64,000 nt of DNA from Fibrobacter sp. GTDB lineage: Bacteria > Fibrobacterota > Chitinivibrionia > Chitinivibrionales > Chitinispirillaceae. Where the stretch lies: the NCBI GenBank assembly GCA_012523595.1, contig JAAYIG010000164.1:25249-89248 (forward strand). The letters are read 5' to 3'. The notes under the pieces are model-generated. The model was not told the DNA's origin and made no database searches. It saw nothing but the letters and a program-made list of their open reading frames with translations. Within the stretch, counting starts at the first letter, position 1; each line of letters starts with the position of its first letter. Of the stretch, positions 28,336 through 35,969 are shown one piece after another. Made by a program: the position numbers and the translations under genes.

Positions 28336-28740
28336 GAAGTGGGAGGTCTCCCCCTGCCTTCAGCCCGCAGAAGACGCAGGAATATCCCGCCGTAGCTTCT
28401 TAGCGTAGGTGGATCTTCCACCACCCCCTCTGTGTTGACATAGTGTTGTGCCCATCGGGAAACTGTTACAAGTCTGGTAACATTGGCTGGCTTCTTAATT
28501 TTTACTGGTGGAAGAAGAAACGATTATTGTATACCGGATTTTCATTTCGTTTCTTGTGCTTGTAATCGTAAAAAACTACAGAGGCGGCATTAATGCCGCC
28601 TCTAGCCAAGATAAGCCCGGTAAACCGGGCTTGCAAGAAAATGAAATTTTATTGTTTTCTATTTACCTTGATTTATCAGGGTTTACATACATTGGAGTGC
28701 AGTTGTTTTGTCGTGTTGTCGTACTGTTGGCTTTGCAAAG
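28336..28740. repeat. Composite intergenic repeat R1, copy C
   Basis: Closely related to copy B and in the same orientation. It contains CCCGCCGTAGCTTCTTAGCG, CCACCACCCCCTCTGTGTTG, ACTGGTGGAAGAAGAAACGA, then AGGCGGCATTAATGCCGCCT (a perfect 20-bp palindrome) and AAGCCCGGTAAACCGGGCTT. A short GTCGT tract follows. Copies B and C flank the GH10 gene as direct repeats about 3 kb apart. Confidence 0.75.
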
Positions 28741-28849
28741 ACGAGAAACAGACATAACCCTGTTCTGGTATTATTCATATTTTTTTTACTTTGATGGTGT
28801 TATCAGGAAACAGAGATTACATCAGGGGAGGGAGCGGTAAGCTCCCTAA

Positions 28850-29580
28850 TTCACCTCAGGGGTGAATTTTTGACTTTCTGAGGCTACATTTGGATGGGTT
28901 GAGTCGTTAATTCACCTGGGGTGAATCATACACTTAACTGCTTAAGACAATTTTTCACCCCGGAGATGAAATAGTGAGAGAGTTGAAGGTTTCCTCACCG
29001 AAAGGAAAAATTTCACCTCCAAGGCTCATTGAAATGACAAGCTGGCCCTTTATTCATATATGAAGAAGATGGAGCAGGTTATTTTGTTCACCTGTTCCCA
29101 AATAAAACAGTATCATTTTTCTTTAAATTCAACTATTATGATTAGATTCTCATTCTTTTTTCTTAGTGTTCTAAGAGGGTCGCTCTGGAGAAAAATTCAG
29201 AGTCCTTAATTCATCTCTGGGGTGAATCTTATACTTAATCGCTTAAGATTGTCTTTCACCCCGGAGATGACATTGTGAGCGAATTAAAGGCTTCCTTACT
29301 ACCGACACAAAAGATTTCACCTCCAAAGCTTATCAAATCGACTGACACTCTTTATATATATAGAAAAGGAAGGAGCTGGTTTTTGTTTTACATACATCCA
29401 CACATTTATACCGAATCATTTTCTTTGTTTTCTATTATAATGGTTGAATTTTCATACCTTTTTCTTATTGTTCGGCGGAGGGCTATCCTGGGAGAAAAAC
29501 CTCAGTGTTCTAAATTCATCTCCGGGGTGAATCCTGAACTTAACCGCTTAAGTCAATCTTTCACCCCAAGGTGACACAGC
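28850..29580. repeat. Three tandem ~300-bp units, each with a large hairpin
   Basis: A hairpin core recurs at about 28907, 29206 and 29511, with a partial copy near 28850. Each core has the left arm TTCATCTCTGGGGTGAAT (or variant), a central CTTAATCGCTTAAG palindrome, and the right arm CTTTCACCCCGGAGATGA. The sequence between cores is also repeated: the GTGAGAGAGTTGAAGG and TTTCACCTCCAAGGCTCAT blocks recur in diverged form. The tandem period is about 300 bases. No convincing gene is present; open frames here change between units. Confidence 0.75.
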
Positions 29581-29665
29581 GAGAGAGTCGAATGCTTCAT
29601 TACTACTGACAGAACGCTCCCACCCCCCAATCCCCATCAAAACAACCAGCCAACTCCTTATCTAA

Positions 29666-30799
29666 TCACCCCCTCACCCTGTGCCCCAAAACGAAAAATG
29701 GCAGAGAAAGAACCTGCATACCCGCGGCAAATGCCACAAGGCTAAAACGGGACTGTTCATACAAGAGCCCTGTGGCAATCGAACCGAGCAGCCATCCGAA
29801 TCCATACCCAGTATAGTAGAGACCAAACGCCAGGCTTCGGTGATCTCTGGGGAGTTCCGAGGCAACAACTGAGCTAAGAAGCATGTCCTGGGTGACCTGG
29901 CCCACTCCCCATAGAAGAATTCCTGCAATGGCGAAGTTTGCGGGAAACAAAAAGATAAACGGTGAGAACATCGCGCTAAGGAAAACAGCCACAAGGACCA
30001 CAGAGTGTCCTCTTTTATCATAGAGCCTCCCAAGAAAAAGGCTGACTATTCCTCCGGAAGCCGTTGACAGGACCAGGAAAAACGGTACGGTCTGACGTGC
30101 GATGCCGCTTTCTGAAAGATGAAATGAGATCAGCTCGAAATTTGTCAGGCCGGCGGCAAAGAATATTCCTGCCGCGTAGTAATACCAGTATGCTTTTGTA
30201 AAACCTTTTTTTGTCGCCGATGGTTTCAGTTCGAGCCTGGAAGGGAAGGGGTAATTGACACGGGCAAGTGTCAGGAAAACAAATGCCAGAAGTGCGGGAA
30301 TAAGAAGCAGCCCGTATCCGGTGCGGAACTTATCTGTAAAAAGAAGTATGATGGCGATAACGAGCGGACCAAGAGCTCTTCCAGTGTAATCCAGTGCAGT
30401 ATGCAACCCGTAGACCCATCCCCGGCCATAAACCCCTGTTGTAAACGACAGCATCGACTGGATAACCGGTTTCCTGGCACCGCGTCCGAGGCCCTGAATA
30501 AGAATGAGGAGTGCAGCAGCCTGCCAGTGGCCGGTGAGTGCTATTGCGGGCACCGCAAGTAGATTGAAGATATAGCCGGTGAAAACTATTGACCAGTGAT
30601 TTTTGATCCTGTCTGCGATAAAGCCGGAGAGACCGCGTGTCAGGTAGTTTAAAAATTCGCTGGCTCCTCCGGTGATGCTTATTGCAGCGGCGCTTGCCCC
30701 GAGTGAAGCTAAAAACATGCCGTTTATGGCTGCGCCGCCGGAGTAGGTGGTGTTGCCAAAGAGGTCGACTATGCCGATTAAAGAGATGAACCTGACCAC
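29666..30799 (-). CDS. Major facilitator superfamily transporter
   Basis: This 377-residue protein has about eleven or twelve hydrophobic spans. It shows the MFS loop motifs GFIADRIKNHW (between TM2 and TM3) and GRLYDKRGHSV (between TM8 and TM9), consistent with a 12-TM fold. The C-terminus is short, ending HRVRG. No substrate-specific feature is seen, and the neighbours (DUF1622, repeats) do not help. It might belong to the sugar or drug branch. The GTG or ATG start at 30799 is the only long choice. Confidence 0.88.
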   Translation of the reverse strand: MVRFISLIGIVDLFGNTTYSGGAAINGMFLASLGASAAAISITGGASEFLNYLTRGLSGFIADRIKNHWSIVFTGYIFNLLAVPAIALTGHWQAAALLILIQGLGRGARKPVIQSMLSFTTGVYGRGWVYGLHTALDYTGRALGPLVIAIILLFTDKFRTGYGLLLIPALLAFVFLTLARVNYPFPSRLELKPSATKKGFTKAYWYYYAAGIFFAAGLTNFELISFHLSESGIARQTVPFFLVLSTASGGIVSLFLGRLYDKRGHSVVLVAVFLSAMFSPFIFLFPANFAIAGILLWGVGQVTQDMLLSSVVASELPRDHRSLAFGLYYTGYGFGWLLGSIATGLLYEQSRFSLVAFAAGMQVLSLPFFVLGHRVRG

Positions 30800-30950
30800 T
30801 GATTAACCTGATAAGATGATTGCACTGATTTAATAGAGGAAAAGACTTGATTACTAATAATGCTGACTAGAATGATTGCACTGATATAATTAGAGAAAGA
30901 GATTAATTGTTCTTATTGACAAATATTCTGATGCTACGTTGCGATCCCGA
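30800..30950. repeat. Imperfect direct repeat of about 40 bases
   Basis: The segment GATGATTGCACTGATTTAAT (near 30816) recurs as AATGATTGCACTGATATAAT (near 30870), followed in both by AGAG and AGATT/GACTT variants. No gene is visible. Confidence 0.45.
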
Positions 30951-31337
30951 TCAACTCAAATGTTCTGAACCTCTTTTCCAGGGCAGTTTTCCGCTTATCT
31001 CTATCTCAAGAGAGAAACTCAGAAAGGTTCTGATAAGAACGACTGCGGCAAGCAAGCCGACACTGGAGAAAGTGGGCACCACTGCGACAGTTCTGATAAT
31101 GTCTCCGGCAACAAGGAATTCCAGACCGAGTAGAATCGCTCTGCTCAGGTCAATTCTGGCCACCCGATAGATGCTTCTCCTGTCTTTTCCACTGAATAGA
31201 TGAACGAGGGAGATAATGACAATATACAGGGCATCTGCCCCGATAATCAGAATGCCGAGCATCTCAATTAATGAGCCAATTATCTCCACCAGTTGATCAG
31301 ACAAAGCAGGTATCCTTTTACCCTGTGTATTAGGCAA
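30951..31337 (-). CDS. DUF1622 small membrane protein
   Basis: This 128-residue protein has three predicted membrane helices. It carries the conserved DUF1622 pattern: the segment IDLSRAILLGLEFLVAGDII followed by RTV, then VVLIRTFLSFSLEIEISGKLPW. The family is widespread and of unknown function. It is the last minus-strand gene before the long plus-strand cluster and is divergent from it, so the region 31338-32180 carries control sequences for one or both. Confidence 0.87.
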   Translation of the reverse strand: MPNTQGKRIPALSDQLVEIIGSLIEMLGILIIGADALYIVIISLVHLFSGKDRRSIYRVARIDLSRAILLGLEFLVAGDIIRTVAVVPTFSSVGLLAAVVLIRTFLSFSLEIEISGKLPWKRGSEHLS

Positions 31338-31557
31338 ATTGAGTGCCTAAACTTACAGGGTGGTATTCATCTAAATGAAGAAGCCTATCTCGCGTGCACG
31401 TTTGTTAATATATCTATCTTCATTATATTTACTGGGTACAGTCACTTTTGTCATTGGGGATTCAAGTTGAAGCTGTGGTGTTTTTTGGAGGATTGAGTAG
31501 ACGAATTATGATTTTTTGTATTAATAAATATTGACCTGTCAAATTACCAATAGTATA

Positions 31558-31585
31558 TTGACAAAACCTCTATAGATTCTATACA
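31558..31585 (+). promoter_or_regulatory. Candidate housekeeping promoter of the biosynthetic cluster
   Basis: TTGACA at 31558-31563 and TATACA at 31580-31585 are spaced by 16 bases, a near-consensus sigma-70-type promoter. Transcription would start near 31592, about 590 bases before the NusG-like gene. It is the best match I can see between the divergent DUF1622 gene and the cluster. Confidence 0.55.
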
Positions 31586-31591
31586 ACGCGA

Positions 31592-32180
31592 GAAAGATTT
31601 GAGGGTTTATAGAGGGTGCATCACGGAATGAGGGCTTGAATGAGTAAAGTCACTCCTTTTATGCTCACCTTTCCAAAAAGATTCTAAACCGAATAAGGGT
31701 TAGAAAACAGTAAAGCAGGTGGTTCCATTTTCCAGTGAAAATCCGGAACCATTGATAGGTAGTATGTCCTATCATTCTGTATTGTTCTGCAAATATGCAG
31801 AAGTACTGAATCTGTTAACGTCACAAAAGCGTGGGTGACACCCACGGGGTCAAAGTGTATCTAAATTTGAAATTAAAAAGGGAAAAATACAGGTTGAGGG
31901 GCATACAACGCGACTTGTTTGACCCCTCCCCCTGCTGCATACGGTTCATGAAAGACATGAACGTACGAGTATCAAGGTTTACAGGTGTGTGTCCGATGTA
32001 TGACGGGTAATAAGATTCTACAGCTTTTGAGCAGATTTTTCAAGTAGTTAGTAAACCTTTATGAAGAACAAAGGCTTCCGTTCTTTTTATGGATTCCTGA
32101 CTTTTAAAACAGCATTTTGAAAAGGTATACCTGATCCATTTGTACCTGTAAAATCATAATGGTTTCAGGCATCAAAGAAA
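31592..32180 (+). promoter_or_regulatory. Long hairpin-rich transcript leader of the cluster
   Basis: No ORF is convincing. At least six hairpins follow one another: 31721-31750 (GGTTCCATTTTC/GAAAATCCGGAACC), 31753-31774 (TGATAGG/CCTATCA), 31785-31802 (TTCTGC/GCAGAA), 31830-31846 (CGTGGG/CCCACG), 31896-31928 (GAGGGG/CCCCTC) and 31940-31965 (TACGGTTCATG/CATGAACGTA). A terminator-like hairpin follows at 32064. A structured leader ahead of a NusG paralogue fits conditional termination with processive antitermination, as known for the LoaP and RfaH groups; that link is inference. Confidence 0.5.
32064..32088 (+). terminator. Possible leader attenuator upstream of the NusG-like gene
   Basis: AAGAAC pairs with GTTCTT around an inner GG-CTT-CC pairing, and the right arm runs into TTTTT. 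It lies about 95 bases upstream of the NusG-like start. The stem is short, so this is tentative. Confidence 0.4.
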
Positions 32181-32747
32181 ATGGGCATCATTTCTTACAA
32201 AGATAATCCACCCATATGTAATCTGGATCGCCCGATTATTGAATCTGAAGGTACATGGTGGATTGCAAAAGTGAAACCTCGGCAGGAAAAAGCGTTTGCC
32301 CGTGACCTTCTGGAGCGCGGGGTCGGGTATTACATTCCCTGTTATATAAAAGTAACGAGAAGATCGGACGGCAAAAAAAGAAAATCTGTTTTGGTTCTGT
32401 TCCCTTCTTATGTTCCTTTCATCTCAGAAAACCCTTACCCTCTGCTGTCTTTTAACAGAATTTCTACGATTCTTCCTGTTCAGGGACAAACCAAATTCAA
32501 AAGACAATTAAACCGGATAGACGTTGTAAACAATAGTGGTATTGAAATAGTGCCTGTAAGTGCAGGCAATTACTGTATTGGTGATCTTGTAAAAGTAATA
32601 TCAGGACCTTTAAAAGGGCTGGTTGGCAGAGTAATCCGGAATCAGAGTGGTGTATCAATTGTATTAGTTGTTGAAGGGATGGGAGCGGCAAGTGTCACTG
32701 TAAGTAAATACCAGCTCGAATCAATTTGCAGGAAAAACCTGTTCTGA
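32181..32747 (+). CDS. NusG-paralogue transcription antitermination factor (RfaH/LoaP/UpxY-like)
   Basis: This 188-residue protein has the NGN domain of NusG-family proteins at about residues 25-120 (TWWIAKVKPRQEKAFARDLL, YYIPCYIKVTRRSDGK, LFPSYVPFISE). A KOW domain follows at about 135-185 (GDLVKVISGPLKGLVGRVI). It differs from a housekeeping NusG in standing alone, away from secE and the ribosomal-protein genes, and in opening a long operon. Specialised NusG paralogues of this kind bind RNA polymerase and suppress termination across long capsule, LPS or antibiotic operons. It is therefore the likely regulator of the genes through 61316. The next gene starts 91 bases downstream. Confidence 0.88.
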   Translation: MGIISYKDNPPICNLDRPIIESEGTWWIAKVKPRQEKAFARDLLERGVGYYIPCYIKVTRRSDGKKRKSVLVLFPSYVPFISENPYPLLSFNRISTILPVQGQTKFKRQLNRIDVVNNSGIEIVPVSAGNYCIGDLVKVISGPLKGLVGRVIRNQSGVSIVLVVEGMGAASVTVSKYQLESICRKNLF

Positions 32748-32838
32748 TCATTGTTATTCTTCAAATAAAGTTACTGGCTGAATTCAAGGTGAACATTAAG
32801 TGGATGAAGATATCATAAACCAGGTGTGATGAGGAATT

Positions 32839-33636
32839 ATGAAGGCGCTTATTTTAGCTGCAGGAAAGGGCCAGAGGATTCGACCATTAACCGATGAAGT
32901 TAACAAGTGTATGCTTTTGTTAAATGGCAAACCCATTCTTGAGCATGTAATTAATAGATGCTGTCAGGTTCCACTGATTGATGAGATATTGATTGTTGTT
33001 GGATATCGTGCTGAGGACATAATCAATCATTTTGGTATCTCCTATTATGGTACAAAAATATCATACATAATTCAGCGTGAACAAAAAGGACTGGTTGACG
33101 CGATTCTGTGTGCTAAGTCGATGGTAAAGGAGAGTGATTTTTTTCTCCTGTTAGGTGATGAGATCGTTATCGGTTCAGATTATGAGAAATTTATTTCCGA
33201 AGCAATAAAAAAACAGAATATCTGCACAATTGGTGTTGCATCTGTGTCGGATATATCACGGATTAAAAAAACATATACTCTGCTTCATGATGAATCGCGG
33301 AGAGTTTTTCGCCTGATTGAAAAACCATCACGGCCACTAAATAATCTGATTGGTACAGGTCATGTATTGTTCAAGAATGCGATTTTTGATTACATAGAAA
33401 GTGTCCTGGTAAATCCGGTCCGGGGTGAGAAGGAACTTCCTGACCTGATTCAAGCTGCAATTGATGCTGGGGAGAAGGTCTACTATTCCTGTCTTTGTTC
33501 TCATTATATAAATGTCAATGAACTGGCAGATTTGAAGCTGGCTGAGGAGCTTCTGATATCAGACCAATTGAATAGAATCCAGGAAGATTGTACTACTTTG
33601 GCAAATATCAGGTATCGTTGCCAGAGAGACAAGTAA
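32839..33636 (+). CDS. Sugar-phosphate nucleotidyltransferase-like protein
   Basis: This 265-residue protein begins with the nucleotide-binding signature MKALILAAGKGQRIRPLTDE and has PILEHVINRC, both typical of the NTP_transferase (RmlA/GalU/GlmU-N/LicC) family. The metal-binding Asp is in LLGDEIV. The sugar-pocket segment includes EKPSRPLNNLIGTGHVLF. It ends without the extra left-handed beta-helix of GlmU. The usual reaction is NTP plus a sugar 1-phosphate (or phosphocholine-like compound) giving an NDP-activated product. GAGGAATT before the ATG is a good ribosome-binding site. A second, diverged nucleotidyltransferase lies at 56543, which suggests two activated building blocks. Confidence 0.88.
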   Translation: MKALILAAGKGQRIRPLTDEVNKCMLLLNGKPILEHVINRCCQVPLIDEILIVVGYRAEDIINHFGISYYGTKISYIIQREQKGLVDAILCAKSMVKESDFFLLLGDEIVIGSDYEKFISEAIKKQNICTIGVASVSDISRIKKTYTLLHDESRRVFRLIEKPSRPLNNLIGTGHVLFKNAIFDYIESVLVNPVRGEKELPDLIQAAIDAGEKVYYSCLCSHYINVNELADLKLAEELLISDQLNRIQEDCTTLANIRYRCQRDK

Positions 33637-33750
33637 ATAGTTCGTAATTGAGTCAAATATTCTTATTTCCTGGATACTTCATATACAAATAAGAGCTGCC
33701 CTTTTTCTGAATAAATCAGGGAAACCAAATATCATCTGTGGCAAATATAA

Positions 33751-35463
33751 ATGGATAAGATAATTTTACTGGGAAGTCCTGGCGAGCGGCCATTCTATAT
33801 GCGGACTAATATACCACCGCTTTCATTGGGTGTACTGCAGGGGTATCTCTGTGAAAATGGATTCGATGTTATAACTCATGACTTGAATGTTTCTCTTGCC
33901 AGGCAGATAAAAGAACTGAGCAAGGAAAAATTCACAATCCTGTATGATAAGGACCTTTTTCTCAATAGTATCCAATACTCAATGAAAGATCAATATGCTT
34001 TTCTCATAAGAAATTTGCTGAGAGACATTGATTTTTCAAATGGAAAACTGGTTGGTATATCACTTGGTTCGAATTATTCCTTTTTTGAAATACACACAGG
34101 GTTTTTGATTGGGAAGTATTTAAAGGAAAAGTATGATACCACAATTGTTTTTGGTGGAGAAAATGTTGAGTATCTTTATAATTTCAGAGAATCGTTTCAT
34201 GAGCTCTGGAGTGTAGTATGTAAGATTTTCCCCTACATCATTTTTGGACCGGGAGAAAAAGTCCTTGTCCGAATGGCAGATTCGCTGTTTAAATCCGGGA
34301 AGGTAATTCAACCGGAAGCTCTACCTGGAGTTGTTTATTATAAAGGTGATATAGTTGTTTGTAATACACCCGATGAACCATCTCTCACAAGGCCTGATTT
34401 TTCTGGTTTACCATTATCTTACTATTCAACATGCATAGATAATTCTATCAGTGACAACAGAAGGAATAATCTTAACCATATTCAGTTTTTTAAATGGCCC
34501 TTTCCCCATACTTTACGTGCATCTGCAATGAACAGATTCTGTTTACCAGTTGAAAAAAGGAAAGAGGTCACTTTTATCCCCTATATTTTTAACTACAACT
34601 GTCCTTTTAAATGTGCTTTCTGTGTGCAAAGTAATCCTTCAAGACATGAAGTAATTACAAAAGATCCGGAGAATGTTGTTGATGATTTAGCAATAATGAT
34701 GGAAAAATACAAGTCTCCTTATTTTTACTTTTTCAATAATACATTCAATAGTTCGCCAGGTTTTGTAAAAAAATTTCATTCCAAGGTTACAAAAAGAAAG
34801 TTAGAGTTGTACTGGAGTGATTGTGCGAGGTTTAACAACCTTGATGAAAATCTTATTCGAATGATGTATGAATCAGGTTGTAGAAAACTAATCTTCGGGT
34901 TTGAGACCGGGAGTGAAAAACTACTGCGAATGATAGATAAACGACTCGATCTTAATCATGCTGAAAAAATAATCAGACTTTGTTCAAAGCAGGGAATCTG
35001 GGTTGATCTTGAAGTTATAATCGGTTTGCCACATGAATTTGATGAGGATTTTCAGGCAACTTGTGATTTTATTCTGAAAAACCGTGAATATATCAATACA
35101 TTTGCTGTAAATCGCTATTTTGTTGTCCCCTCATCACTGATTGGGATGAAACCTGATAAATTCGGGATAGAGTTGATTAAAAACAGGTTTGAATATGAAG
35201 ACATTCTGAAAAGGAATAAGGATCATTTGTTACAGGTAAGGAATGAACGGTGTGAAAAAGTCTCAGTCGGTAATTTCAGGATCTATTCCTTCAAAGAGGT
35301 AAACGGAAGATCTGTGGAGCAGGTAGAGATTGATACCGACAGGCATTTTTCGAAGGTAATGGATTTGTATAAGTCATTAAGTATTACTGATGAGATTCGT
35401 CTGTGTAATCTTCATCTGGCACTGAAACGAAAACAAAAACAAACGGTTATTGTATCTGGCTGA
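33751..35463 (+). CDS. B12-binding-like/radical SAM enzyme
   Basis: This 570-residue protein has an N-terminal region of about 200 residues with the fold pattern of B12-binding radical-SAM enzymes (PPLSLGVLQGYLCENGFDV, LVGISLGSN, FGGENVEYL). The classic DxHxxG cobalamin ligand is not visible, as in many members of this class. The radical SAM core carries the iron-sulfur motif CPFKCAFC (Cys284, Cys288, Cys291), FYFFNNTFNSSP and a later GFETGSEKLLRMIDKR. Family members do methylations, ring contractions and carbon-carbon bond formation. It comes just before the small precursor-like gene, so it may act on that peptide. A second enzyme of this type is at 58739. Confidence 0.85.
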   Translation: MDKIILLGSPGERPFYMRTNIPPLSLGVLQGYLCENGFDVITHDLNVSLARQIKELSKEKFTILYDKDLFLNSIQYSMKDQYAFLIRNLLRDIDFSNGKLVGISLGSNYSFFEIHTGFLIGKYLKEKYDTTIVFGGENVEYLYNFRESFHELWSVVCKIFPYIIFGPGEKVLVRMADSLFKSGKVIQPEALPGVVYYKGDIVVCNTPDEPSLTRPDFSGLPLSYYSTCIDNSISDNRRNNLNHIQFFKWPFPHTLRASAMNRFCLPVEKRKEVTFIPYIFNYNCPFKCAFCVQSNPSRHEVITKDPENVVDDLAIMMEKYKSPYFYFFNNTFNSSPGFVKKFHSKVTKRKLELYWSDCARFNNLDENLIRMMYESGCRKLIFGFETGSEKLLRMIDKRLDLNHAEKIIRLCSKQGIWVDLEVIIGLPHEFDEDFQATCDFILKNREYINTFAVNRYFVVPSSLIGMKPDKFGIELIKNRFEYEDILKRNKDHLLQVRNERCEKVSVGNFRIYSFKEVNGRSVEQVEIDTDRHFSKVMDLYKSLSITDEIRLCNLHLALKRKQKQTVIVSG

Positions 35464-35538
35464 TGATTATGCATGGATTTAGGCATAATCGAAGGCAGAT
35501 TGTTATCAATTCACCAATAGAATTTTCCGGAGGTACAA

Positions 35539-35844
35539 ATGTCTGATATGGATTCTCAGATGAATGTGGAAAATGATTCCCCGATAGTAGAGCTTTTCAA
35601 ACGTGTGGCATGTGAACCAGAATTTAAAAAGCTCCTGATGGAAAACCCGGATGAAGCCATAAAGGAGTACGAACTGAATGATGCTCAGATTATCATGGTG
35701 AAGAATCTGTCTCCTGAGGATATCGAGAAGCTTACTCTTGATAATCTTGAAGAATTCTTTTCGGCAGATGCTGCGGTCTACACTCCGGATGAAGGAGAAG
35801 ATCCGAATGCTGAGATGTATTCTATCGATGATTTTCAGGAGTAA
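35539..35844 (+). CDS. Small acidic peptide, candidate RiPP precursor
   Basis: This 101-residue protein has the form of a RiPP precursor of the Os1348/Franean1_4349 or Nif11-like kind. A helical leader of about 75 residues contains VACEPEFKKLLMENPDEAI, which resembles the DPEF..LL.DP.AAL pattern of those leaders, and then ELNDAQ and LSPEDIEKLTLDNLEEF. A 25-residue acidic tail follows (DAAVYTPDEGEDPNAEMY, then SIDDFQE). The tail has two Tyr in VYT and MYS contexts, one Met, no Cys and no Gly-Gly cleavage site. A very strong ribosome-binding site, CCGGAGGT, precedes the ATG. Next to it lie the B12-binding-like and paired radical-SAM genes. The call rests on sequence pattern and context, not on a proven family hit; a small carrier or chaperone protein is an alternative. 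Confidence 0.6.
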   Translation: MSDMDSQMNVENDSPIVELFKRVACEPEFKKLLMENPDEAIKEYELNDAQIIMVKNLSPEDIEKLTLDNLEEFFSADAAVYTPDEGEDPNAEMYSIDDFQE

Positions 35845-35851
35845 AATAATA

Positions 35852-35898
35852 ATAAAAGGGAGCAATTCTTCCCTTTTATACCTCGTGTCATTGCTCCC
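35852..35898 (+). promoter_or_regulatory. Two mutually exclusive hairpins after the precursor gene
   Basis: Hairpin 1 pairs ATAAAAGGGA (35852-35861) with TCCCTTTTAT (35870-35879), 10 bp perfect. Hairpin 2 pairs GGGAGCAAT (35858-35866) with ATTGCTCCC (35890-35898), 9 bp perfect. They share the bases 35858-35861, so only one can form. Hairpin 1 has no U-tract of its own beyond the stem. The position, between an expected high-copy peptide gene and its modifying enzymes, fits an attenuator or mRNA-processing switch. Confidence 0.55.
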
Positions 35899-35969
35899 TG
35901 AATCTCCTGCATCTCTGTAATTCTTTCTGATGTTCCTGAATTTTAGAAAACAATAAATGTGGGTATACA

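Noticed and set aside
28850..29580. Possible CRISPR array because of regularly spaced palindromic repeats
   Set aside because: The period is about 300 bases, only three units are present, the intervening sequence is itself repeated and no cas gene is nearby.
31931..31970. Hairpin TACGGTTCATG/CATGAACGTA thought of as a group II intron domain V
   Set aside because: The loop and the catalytic AGC-type positions do not match, and no intron-encoded protein or domain VI is present.
35539..35844. Acyl or peptidyl carrier protein
   Set aside because: It is small, helical and acidic, but lacks the GxDS phosphopantetheine site and has a low-complexity acidic tail.
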